From: Pseudorasbora parva
Taxonomy: Eukaryota; Chordata; Actinopteri; Cypriniformes; Gobionidae
Direction: 5' to 3'
DNA length: 64,000 nt
NCBI RefSeq assembly: GCF_024679245.1
Contig: NC_090177.1
Location: 44,758,518 to 44,822,517 of the forward strand
Below the pieces are notes generated by a model. The model did not search any database. It was not told the origin of the DNA and was given only the letters and a program-made list of their open reading frames with translations. Made by a program: the position numbers and the translations under genes. Of the stretch, positions 24,940 through 34,869 are shown piece by piece. How positions within the stretch are numbered: the stretch's first letter is position 1; the number at the start of each line of letters is the position of its first letter.

Positions 24940-27150
24940 ACTTCAAACAGTTGTATGTGGAACCATTTCAAACTGTTGTGTGTGGAACCACTTCAAATAG
25001 TTGTCTGTGGAACCACTTGAAACAGTTGTGTGGAACCACTTCAAACTGTTGTGTGTGGAACCACTTCAAACTGTTTTTTTGTAAAAACCACTTCAAACTG
25101 TTGTGTGGAACCACTTCAAACAGTTGTGTGTGGAACCACTTAAAACAGTTTTTTGTGGAACCACTTGAAACAGTTGTGTGGAACCACTTCAAACTGTTGT
25201 GTGTGGAACCACTTCAAACTGTTTTTTTTGTATAATCACTTCAAACTGTTGTGTGGAACCACTTCAAACCGTTGTGTGTGGAACCACTTCAAACTGTTGT
25301 GTGTGGAACCACTTCAAACAGTTGTGTGTGGAACCACTTCAAACTGTTGTATGTGGAACCATTTCAAACTGTTGTGTGTGGAACCACTTCAAACAGTTGT
25401 GTGTGGAACCATTTCAAACAGTTGTGTGCGGAAACACTTCAAACAGTTGCGTGTGGAACCACTTCAAACAGTTGTATGTGGAACCATTTCAAACTGTTGT
25501 GTGTGGAACCACTTCAAACAGTTGTGTGTGGAACCACTTGAAACAGATGTGTGGAACCACTTCAAACTGTTGTGTGTGGAACCACTTCAAACTGTTTTTT
25601 TGTGGAACCACTTGAAACTGTTCTGTGGAACCACTTCAAACTGTTTTTTGTATAACCACTTCAAACTGTTGTGTGGAACCACTTCAAACAGTTGTGTGTG
25701 GAACCACTTTAAACAGTTTTTTTTTTGTGGAACCACTTGAAACTGTTCTGTGGAACCATTTCAAACTGTTGTGTGTGGAACCAATTCAAACAGTTGTGTG
25801 TGGAACCACTTCAAACAGTTGTGTGTGGAACCACTTGAAACAGTTGTGTGGAACCACTTCAAACAGGTTTGTTTGGATCCACTTTAAACAGTTTTTTGTG
25901 GAACCACTTCAAACAGCTGTGTGGAACCACTTCAAACTGTTGTGTGTGGAACCAATTCAAACTGTTTTTTTGTATAACCACTTCAAACTGTTGTGTGGAA
26001 CCACTTCAAAATGTTGTGTGGAACCACTTCAAACAGTTGTGTGTGGAACCACTTCAAACAGTTGCATGTGGAACCACTTCAAACTGTTTTTTTGTGGAAC
26101 CACTTGAAACAGTTGTGTGGAACCACTTCAAACAGGTTTGTGTGGAACCACTTCAAACTGTTTTTGTGGAACCACTTCAAACTGTTGTGTGTGGAACCAC
26201 TTCAAACTGTTTTTTTATGGAACCACTTCAAACTGTTGTGTGGAACCACTTCAAACAGTTATGTTTGGAACCACTTCATACTGTTTTTTATGGAACCACT
26301 TCAAACAATTGCGTGTGGAGCCACTTCAAACAGTTATGTACGGAACCACTTCAAACAGTTGTATGTGGAACCATTTCAAACTGTTGTGTGTGGAACCACT
26401 TCAAATAGTTGTCTGTGGAACCACTTGAAACAGTTGTGTGGAACCACTTCAAACTGTTGTGTGTGGAACCACTTCAAACTGTTTTTTTGTAAAAACCACT
26501 TCAAACTGTTGTGTGGAACCACTTCAAACAGTTGTGTGTGGAACCACTTAAAACAGTTTTTTGTGGAACCACTTGAAACAGTTGTGTGGAACCACTTCAA
26601 ACTGTTGTGTGTGGAACCACTTCAAACTGTTTTTTTTGTATAATCACTTCAAACTGTTGTGTGGAACCACTTCAAACCGTTGTGTGTGGAACCACTTCAA
26701 ACTGTTGTGTGTGGAACCACTTCAAACAGTTGTGTGTGGAACCACTTCAAACTGTTGTATGTGGAACCATTTCAAACTGTTGTGTGTGGAACCACTTCAA
26801 ACAGTTGTGTGTGGAACCATTTCAAACAGTTGTGTGCGGAAACACTTCAAACAGTTGCGTGTGGAACCACTTCAAACAGTTGTATGTGGAACCATTTCAA
26901 ACTGTTGTGTGTGGAACCACTTCAAACAGTTGTGTGTGGAACCACTTGAAACAGTTGTGTGGAACCACTTCAAACTGTTGTGTGTGGAACCACTTCAAAC
27001 TGTTTTTTTGTGGAACCACTTGAAACTGTTCTGTGGAACCACTTCAAACTGTTTTTTGTATAACCACTTCAAACTGTTGTGTGGAACCACTTCAAACAGT
27101 TGTGTGTGGAACCACTTTAAACAGTTTTTTTTTTGTGGAACCACTTGAAA
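24940..27150. repeat. 1,408-bp higher-order repeat, two partial copies
   Basis: About 24940-25742 recurs at about 26348-27150. Shared markers are CTTCAAATAG with GTTGTCTGTGG, GTAAAAACCAC, GTATAATCAC, CTTCAAACCG, and GTGCGGAAACAC. A difference is GAAACAGATGTG (25541) against GAAACAGTTGTG. The insert between them (25743-26347) is the TTTGGATCC/GTATAACC type of block seen in the 893-bp unit. The whole arrangement is present again at about 31129-33339. Confidence 0.8.
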
Positions 27151-27343
27151 CAGTTGTGTGGAACCACTTCAAACTGTTGTGTGTGGAACCACTTCAAACT
27201 GTTTTGTATGGAACCACTTCAAACTATTGTGTGTGGATCCACTTCAAACTGTTTTTTGTGGAACCCCTTGAAACAGTTGTGTGGAACCACTTCAAAATGT
27301 TGCGTGTGGAACCACTTCAAAATGTTTTTTTTTGTGGAACCAC

Positions 27344-28109
27344 ACAATTTCTCCTGACTATCAACCTGCTGTGATGAACACCAGCGATCAAATAGAGAAG
27401 CTTTATCTCGACCAAATTCAACAAAAGTTTGCAGCTCAGTTTTCTTTAAGTTCCTAAACTTCTGTCGATATTTTTCAGGGATCAGCTGATAGCACCTCAG
27501 AACTGACGCTTTCACCACATCGTAGTCACCGCTCTGCTCCACTGTTAGCGATAAGTAAACCTCCTGCACTCTTCCCACTAAAACGCATTGCAGGAGGAAT
27601 GCCCATGCAGTTTTTGGCCAATTTACGTTGGTTGCGACACACTCAAAGTGTTGAAAATATTTTTCCACATCTCTTTCCACAAAAGGTGGCACAAGTCGAA
27701 TGTGGCGAGTGACATCAAAGGAATTAGGGCCAGAAGGAACGACGCCTTCCCTCTGGGCCTCGATTTCTAACTTTCTTAAAGCCAGTCAGTTTTCAAGTTC
27801 AGTCTCACGGGCATGTGCTTGCATATGCTCCCGCTCAAACTCAATTTGCTTCTCTTTGATATTTAACTCTCTCAATCGAATCTGCAGCTCTAATGCCTCT
27901 GTAGATACAGGAGATTATTTCTCTATAGGTAAAATGCCCTGACTAACCAAAGCAGCTTGTAAGACGGCTTTGATTGTGTCTTTGGTGCGCTTTACAGCAG
28001 AAGTGAGCTCAACTTTATAAGTTACTGCCAAATTCAGCAACTGCTCTTTCGAAAATTTAAAAAGTAACTCATTAGAGGGTTCTTTAATAAAATCTTCCCC
28101 TGTTGCCAT
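27344..28109 (-). pseudogene. gag: Broken retrotransposon Gag fragment, A type, copy 1
   Basis: Reads on the minus strand from ATG at 28109. Residues 1-64 form the N-terminal part (FSKEQLLNLA at about 20-29), residues 79-121 a charged coiled-coil stretch rich in E/R/K, and about 139-250 a SCAN-like capsid region with LLQCVLVG near 172-179, YRQKFR at 214-219, VEFGRD at 230-235 and LFDRWC at 239-244. This pattern is known from Ty3/gypsy-type Gag proteins common in teleost genomes; Gag would form the particle shell. It is dead: TAA at codon 65 (27915-27917), TGA at codon 108 (27786-27788), and the frame runs into array after about codon 255, losing the end of the capsid domain, the nucleocapsid and all of Pol. 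A-type residues differing from B: Q153, C157, V162, A201, L226, S238. Confidence 0.78.
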
Positions 28110-28218
28110 TTTTACACGAAACAATGGTTAAAATGCGCACCAAATTCAAGTACCAAATTTATAATTAAACCGCAAAAAGGATGCTTAAGAGTGCACCAAA
28201 GTCAAGGGGGAAAAAAAG

Positions 28219-28227
28219 TATATAATA
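28219..28227. promoter_or_regulatory. TATA-like motif in the leader
   Basis: TATATAATA on the plus strand (TATTATATA on the minus strand) follows a G5A7 purine tract at about 28206-28218. It is conserved at the same place in all A, B and C leaders. On the minus strand it lies about 110 bp before the Gag ATG, so it could be a core promoter element of the ancestral retroelement. In A/T-rich DNA this motif is common, so this is only a candidate. Confidence 0.25.
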
Positions 28228-28234
28228 AGAGAAC

Positions 28235-28241
28235 ACTTACC
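28235..28241 (-). other. Splice-donor-like motif
   Basis: Minus-strand GGTAAGT matches the core of a eukaryotic 5' splice site and is present at this place in A, B and C leaders. A second donor-like motif, GGTGAGT, lies at 28648-28654. No convincing acceptor before the Gag ATG was identified, so function is unsupported beyond the motif. Confidence 0.2.
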
Positions 28242-28680
28242 AAAGCAGTTTAACTGCAACAAAGCTACAGTACAAGGTACCAAATATCTAAAGTGGTCAA
28301 ACAAAAAGCACAATATAGGCTACAAATGACCACAAACTTTAATGTCAACCCACAAAATGTATTCAATACGCTCATATAATCCCAAGACGAGCGCTCACTA
28401 AATAGTCAATATGCCACAATATATCACAAGCTATACAACTAAACGAAAGGTATTCTGATAGGCAAAATGTTGTCTAACTACTCTCACTAACTATACACAA
28501 AACTAAAACAAAATCCTAAATACCTACGTATCTTCAGTGGCTTACTCAGCTCGAGGCATCCGAATGCCCTCTCCTGAGATATCCACCAAAAATAAAATAA
28601 ACCTCGACTAAACAAATAAACAGACAAACATAATTGCCTACCAGAATACTCACCAAAAAGGTGTAGCTTTCAGAAGTTCA

Positions 28681-31600
28681 GAACCACTTCAAACAGTTTT
28701 GTGTTCAACCACTTCAAACAGTTGTGTATGGAACCACTTCAAACAGTTGTATGTGGAACCATTTCAAAGTGTTGTGTGTGGAACCACTTCAAACTGTTAT
28801 GTGTGGAACCACTTCAAACAGTTGTGTGCAGAACTACTTCAAACAGTTGTGTGTGGAACCACTTCAAACAGTTGTGCGTGGAACCACGTTAAACAGTTGT
28901 GTTTTCAACCACTTCAAACAGTTGTGTACGGAACCACTTCAAACAGTTGTATGTGGAATCATTTCAAACTGTTGTGTGTGGAACCAATTCAAACAGTTGT
29001 GTGTGGAACCACTTCAAACAGTTGTGTGTGGAACCACTTGAAACAGTTGTGTGGAACCACTTCAAACAGGTTTGTGTGGATCCACCTTAAACTGTTGTGT
29101 GTGGAACAACTTCAAACTGTTTTTTTTTGTATAACCACTTCAAACTGTTGTGTGGAACCACTTCAAACAGTTGTGTTTGGAACCACTTCAAACTGTTGTG
29201 TGGAACCACTTCAAACAGTTGTGTGTGGAACCACTTCAAACAGTTGTGTGTTCAACCACTTCCAACAGTTGTGTACGGAACCACTTCAAACAGTTGTATG
29301 TGGAACAATTTCAAACTGTTGTGTGTGGAACCACTTCAAACAGTTGTCTGTGGAACAACTTCAAACAGTTGTGTGTGGAACCACTTGAAACAGTTGTGTG
29401 GAACCACTTCAAACAGGTTTGTGTGGAACCACTTCAAACAGTTGTGTGTGGAACCACTTTAAACAGTTTTTTTGTGGAACTACTTGAAACAGTTGTGTGG
29501 ATCCACTTCAAACTGTTGTGTGTGGAACCACTTCAAACTGTTGTGTGGAACCACTTCAAACAGTTGTGTGTGGAACCACTTCAAACAGTTGTTTGCGGAA
29601 CCACTTCAAACAGTTGTGTGTGGAACCACTTCAAACAGTTGTGTGTGGATCCACTTCAAACTGTTGTGTGGAACCACTTCAAACAGTTGTGTGCAGAACC
29701 ACTTCAAACAGTTGTGTGTTCAACTACTTCAAACAGTTGTGTATGGAACCACTTCAAACAGTTGTATGTGGAACCACTTCAAACAGTTGTATGTGGAACC
29801 ATTTCAAACTGTTGTGTGTGGAACCACTTCAAACAGTTGTGTGTGGAACCACTTCAAACAGTTGTGTGTGGAACCACTTGAAACAGTTGTGTGGAACCAC
29901 ATCAAACAGGTTTGTGTGGATCCACTTCAAACTGTTGTGTGTGGAACCACTTCAAACTGTTTTTTTTTGTATAACCACTTCAAACTGTTGTGTGTGGAAC
30001 CACTTCAAACAGTTGTGTGTGGAACCACTTCAAACAGTTGTGTGTGGATCATCTTCAAACTGTTGTGTGGAACCACTCCAAACAGTTGTGTGTGAAACCA
30101 CTTAAAACAGTTTTTTGTGGAACCACTTGAAACAGTTGTGTGGAACCACTTGAAACAGTTGTGTGGAACCACTTCAAACTGTTGTGTGTGGAACCACTTC
30201 AAACTGTTGTGTGGATTTACTTCAAACAGTTGTGTGTGGAACCACATCAAACTGTTGTGTGCGGAACCACTTCAAACAGTTGTGTGCAGAACCACTTCAA
30301 ACAGTTGTGCGTGGAACCACGTTAAACAGTTGTGTGTTCAACCACTTCAAACAGTTGTGTGTGGAACCACTTCAAACAGTTGTATGTGGAACCATTTCAA
30401 ACTGTTGTGTGTGGAACCAATTCAAACAGTTGTGTGTGGAACCACTTCAAACAGTTGTGTGTGGATCATCTTCAAACTGTTGTGTGGAACCACTCCAAAC
30501 AGTTGTGTGTGGAACCACTTAAAACAGTTTTTTGTGGAACCACTTGAAACAGTTGTGTGGAACCACTTGAAACAGTTGTGTGGAACCACTTCAAACTGTT
30601 GTGTGTGGAACCACTTCAAACTGTTGTGTGGATTTACTTCAAACAGTTGTGTGTGGAACCACATCAAACTGTTGTGTGCGGAACCACTTCAAACAGTTGT
30701 GTGCAGAACCACTTCAAACAGTTGTGCGTGGAACCACGTTAAACAGTTGTGTGTTCAACCACTTCAAACAGTTGTGTGTGGAACCACTTCAAACAGTTGT
30801 ATGTGGAACCATTTCAAACTGTTGTGTGTGGAACCAATTCAAACAGTTGTGTGTGGAACCACTTCAAACAGTTGTGTGTGGAACCACTTGAAACAGTTGT
30901 GTGGAACCACTTCAAACAGGTTTGTTTGGATCCACTTTAAACAGTTTTTTGTGGAACCACTTCAAACAGCTGTGTGGAACCACTTCAAACTGTTGTGTGT
31001 GGAACCAATTCAAACTGTTTTTTTGTATAACCACTTCAAACTGTTGTGTGGAACCACTTCAAAATGTTGTGTGGAACCACTTCAAACAGTTGTGTGTGGA
31101 ACCACTTCAAACAGTTGTGTGTGGAACCACTTCAAACAGTTGTATGTGGAACCATTTCAAACTGTTGTGTGTGGAACCACTTCAAATAGTTGTCTGTGGA
31201 ACCACTTGAAACAGTTGTGTGGAACCACTTCAAACTGTTGTGTGTGGAACCACTTCAAACTGTTTTTTTGTAAAAACCACTTCAAACTGTTGTGTGGAAC
31301 CACTTCAAACAGTTGTGTGTGGAACCACTTAAAACAGTTTTTTGTGGAACCACTTGAAACAGTTGTGTGGAACCACTTCAAACTGTTGTGTGTGGAACCA
31401 CTTCAAACTGTTTTTTTTGTATAATCACTTCAAACTGTTGTGTGGAACCACTTCAAACCGTTGTGTGTGGAACCACTTCAAACTGTTGTGTGTGGAACCA
31501 CTTCAAACAGTTGTGTGTGGAACCACTTCAAACTGTTGTATGTGGAACCATTTCAAACTGTTGTGTGTGGAACCACTTCAAACAGTTGTGTGTGGAACCA

Positions 31601-33532
31601 TTTCAAACAGTTGTGTGCGGAAACACTTCAAACAGTTGCGTGTGGAACCACTTCAAACAGTTGTATGTGGAACCATTTCAAACTGTTGTGTGTGGAACCA
31701 CTTCAAACAGTTGTGTGTGGAACCACTTGAAACAGATGTGTGGAACCACTTCAAACTGTTGTGTGTGGAACCACTTCAAACTGTTTTTTTGTGGAACCAC
31801 TTGAAACTGTTCTGTGGAACCACTTCAAACTGTTTTTTGTATAACCACTTCAAACTGTTGTGTGGAACCACTTCAAACAGTTGTGTGTGGAACCACTTTA
31901 AACAGTTTTTTTTTTGTGGAACCACTTGAAACTGTTCTGTGGAACCATTTCAAACTGTTGTGTGTGGAACCAATTCAAACAGTTGTGTGTGGAACCACTT
32001 CAAACAGTTGTGTGTGGAACCACTTGAAACAGTTGTGTGGAACCACTTCAAACAGGTTTGTTTGGATCCACTTTAAACAGTTTTTTGTGGAACCACTTCA
32101 AACAGCTGTGTGGAACCACTTCAAACTGTTGTGTGTGGAACCAATTCAAACTGTTTTTTTGTATAACCACTTCAAACTGTTGTGTGGAACCACTTCAAAA
32201 TGTTGTGTGGAACCACTTCAAACAGTTGTGTGTGGAACCACTTCAAACAGTTGCATGTGGAACCACTTCAAACTGTTTTTTTGTGGAACCACTTGAAACA
32301 GTTGTGTGGAACCACTTCAAACAGGTTTGTGTGGAACCACTTCAAACTGTTTTTGTGGAACCACTTCAAACTGTTGTGTGTGGAACCACTTCAAACTGTT
32401 TTTTTATGGAACCACTTCAAACTGTTGTGTGGAACCACTTCAAACAGTTATGTTTGGAACCACTTCATACTGTTTTTTATGGAACCACTTCAAACAATTG
32501 CGTGTGGAGCCACTTCAAACAGTTATGTACGGAACCACTTCAAACAGTTGTATGTGGAACCATTTCAAACTGTTGTGTGTGGAACCACTTCAAATAGTTG
32601 TCTGTGGAACCACTTGAAACAGTTGTGTGGAACCACTTCAAACTGTTGTGTGTGGAACCACTTCAAACTGTTTTTTTGTAAAAACCACTTCAAACTGTTG
32701 TGTGGAACCACTTCAAACAGTTGTGTGTGGAACCACTTAAAACAGTTTTTTGTGGAACCACTTGAAACAGTTGTGTGGAACCACTTCAAACTGTTGTGTG
32801 TGGAACCACTTCAAACTGTTTTTTTTGTATAATCACTTCAAACTGTTGTGTGGAACCACTTCAAACCGTTGTGTGTGGAACCACTTCAAACTGTTGTGTG
32901 TGGAACCACTTCAAACAGTTGTGTGTGGAACCACTTCAAACTGTTGTATGTGGAACCATTTCAAACTGTTGTGTGTGGAACCACTTCAAACAGTTGTGTG
33001 TGGAACCATTTCAAACAGTTGTGTGCGGAAACACTTCAAACAGTTGCGTGTGGAACCACTTCAAACAGTTGTATGTGGAACCATTTCAAACTGTTGTGTG
33101 TGGAACCACTTCAAACAGTTGTGTGTGGAACCACTTGAAACAGTTGTGTGGAACCACTTCAAACTGTTGTGTGTGGAACCACTTCAAACTGTTTTTTTGT
33201 GGAACCACTTGAAACTGTTCTGTGGAACCACTTCAAACTGTTTTTTGTATAACCACTTCAAACTGTTGTGTGGAACCACTTCAAACAGTTGTGTGTGGAA
33301 CCACTTTAAACAGTTTTTTTTTTGTGGAACCACTTGAAACAGTTGTGTGGAACCACTTCAAACTGTTGTGTGTGGAACCACTTCAAACTGTTTTGTATGG
33401 AACCACTTCAAACTATTGTGTGTGGATCCACTTCAAACTGTTTTTTGTGGAACCCCTTGAAACAGTTGTGTGGAACCACTTCAAAATGTTGCGTGTGGAA
33501 CCACTTCAAAATGTTTTTTTTTGTGGAACCAC
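28681..33532. repeat. Minisatellite array IV
   Basis: 4.85-kb array between A1 and A2. It begins with CAGTTTTGTGTTCAACC units and the variant CATTTCAAAGTG (about 28767), then carries TTTTCAACC, GGATCCACCTTAAAC and GTGGAACAACTTC units. From 29521 it is the second copy of the 6,189-bp macro-unit, including the 417-bp pair (about 30011-30879) and the 1,408-bp pair (about 31129-33339). It ends in GTGGAACCACACAATTTC at the A2 Gag fragment. Confidence 0.97.
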
Positions 33533-34298
33533 ACAATTTCTCCTGACTATCAACCTGCTGTGATGAACACCAGCGATCAAATAGAGAAGCTTTATCTCGA
33601 CCAAATTCAACAAAAGTTTGCAGCTCAGTTTTCTTTAAGTTCCTAAACTTCTGTCGATATTTTTCAGGGATCAGCTGATAGCACCTCAGAACTGACGCTT
33701 TCACCACATCGTAGTCACCGCTCTGCTCCACTGTTAGCGATAAGTAAACCTCCTGCACTCTTCCCACTAAAACGCATTGCAGGAGGAATGCCCATGCAGT
33801 TTTTGGCCAATTTACGTTGGTTGCGACACACTCAAAGTGTTGAAAATATTTTTCCACATCTCTTTCCACAAAAGGTGGCACAAGTCGAATGTGGCGAGTG
33901 ACATCAAAGGAATTAGGGCCAGAAGGAACGACGCCTTCCCTCTGGGCCTCGATTTCTAACTTTCTTAAAGCCAGTCAGTTTTCAAGTTCAGTCTCACGGG
34001 CATGTGCTTGCATATGCTCCCGCTCAAACTCAATTTGCTTCTCTTTGATATTTAACTCTCTCAATCGAATCTGCAGCTCTAATGCCTCTGTAGATACAGG
34101 AGATTATTTCTCTATAGGTAAAATGCCCTGACTAACCAAAGCAGCTTGTAAGACGGCTTTGATTGTGTCTTTGGTGCGCTTTACAGCAGAAGTGAGCTCA
34201 ACTTTATAAGTTACTGCCAAATTCAGCAACTGCTCTTTCGAAAATTTAAAAAGTAACTCATTAGAGGGTTCTTTAATAAAATCTTCCCCTGTTGCCAT
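33533..34298 (-). pseudogene. gag: Broken retrotransposon Gag fragment, A type, copy 2
   Basis: Identical by eye to 27344-28109 after a shift of 6,189 bp. ATG at 34298, TAA codon 65 at 34104-34106, TGA codon 108 at 33975-33977, array fusion at 33533. Past the fusion the minus-strand frame stays open through about 38 more codons of array to 33408, giving a chimeric Gag-array frame of 157 codons from a GTG codon at 33881. That frame lacks a plausible start and is not taken as a gene. Confidence 0.78.
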
Positions 34299-34869
34299 TT
34301 TTACACGAAACAATGGTTAAAATGCGCACCAAATTCAAGTACCAAATTTATAATTAAACCGCAAAAAGGATGCTTAAGAGTGCACCAAAGTCAAGGGGGA
34401 AAAAAAGTATATAATAAGAGAACACTTACCAAAGCAGTTTAACTGCAACAAAGCTACAGTACAAGGTACCAAATATCTAAAGTGGTCAAACAAAAAGCAC
34501 AATATAGGCTACAAATGACCACAAACTTTAATGTCAACCCACAAAATGTATTCAATACGCTCATATAATCCCAAGACGAGCGCTCACTAAATAGTCAATA
34601 TGCCACAATATATCACAAGCTATACAACTAAACGAAAGGTATTCTGATAGGCAAAATGTTGTCTAACTACTCTCACTAACTATACACAAAACTAAAACAA
34701 AATCCTAAATACCTACGTATCTTCAGTGGCTTACTCAGCTCGAGGCATCCGAATGCCCTCTCCTGAGATATCCACCAAAAATAAAATAAACCTCGACTAA
34801 ACAAATAAACAGACAAACATAATTGCCTACCAGAATACTCACCAAAAAGGTGTAGCTTTCAGAAGTTCA
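34299..34869 (-). mobile_element. Retroelement leader, A type, copy 2
   Basis: 571 bp with all A-specific changes (GGTACC, GTCAACCC, CCGAATGCCC, CAAAAAGG). Same boundary with the array as the first copy. No difference from 28110-28680 was seen by eye, in keeping with the 6,189-bp duplication. Confidence 0.62.

Larger units (their letters stand above)
8495..27343. repeat. Minisatellite array III (longest, 18.8 kb)
   Basis: Uninterrupted 25-bp-family array of about 18.85 kb. Internal architecture in order: two 893-bp units (8502-10288); a region related to 1861-3492 (about 10290-11110); a run of near-consensus and cassette units (11110-12450); two 2,799-bp units (12452-18101); a 441-bp duplication (17970-18711); three copies of a ~750-bp block (18770-23793); two 417-bp units (23822-24690); and two 1,408-bp units (24940-27150). 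It then runs into the A1 Gag fragment through GTGGAACCACACAATTTC. I see no stretch within it that lacks the repeat. Confidence 0.97.
28110..28680 (-). mobile_element. Retroelement leader, A type, copy 1
   Basis: 571 bp upstream of the Gag ATG on the minus strand, with no significant open frame. It differs from C and B leaders by private changes: GGTACC for GGTAGC, GTCAACCC for GTCCACCC, AAAACTAAAA for AAAACCAAAA, CCGAATGCCC for CCGAGTGCCC, and CAAAAAGG for CAAAATGG. A minus-strand ATTTGGTGCGC (28135-28145), close to the ATG, is placed where a primer-binding site might be, but the match is not convincing. No LTR ends were found. Confidence 0.62.

Noticed and set aside
27700..27942. Plus-strand open frames across the islands (for example 27588-27770, 27700-27942)
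   Set aside because: They lie antisense to the Gag fragment, whose minus-strand translation has recognisable family motifs; the plus-strand products have none.
27344..28109. Host SCAN-domain zinc-finger gene
   Set aside because: The order N-terminal region, coiled coil, SCAN-like region directly behind a leader fits retroelement Gag better. There are no introns, no zinc fingers, and every copy is broken.
28110..28680. Complete LTR with TG...CA ends and primer-binding site
   Set aside because: Only one copy of the leader flanks each Gag fragment, no convincing termini or target duplications were found, and the ATTTGGTGCGC motif is too weak a match to name a tRNA primer.
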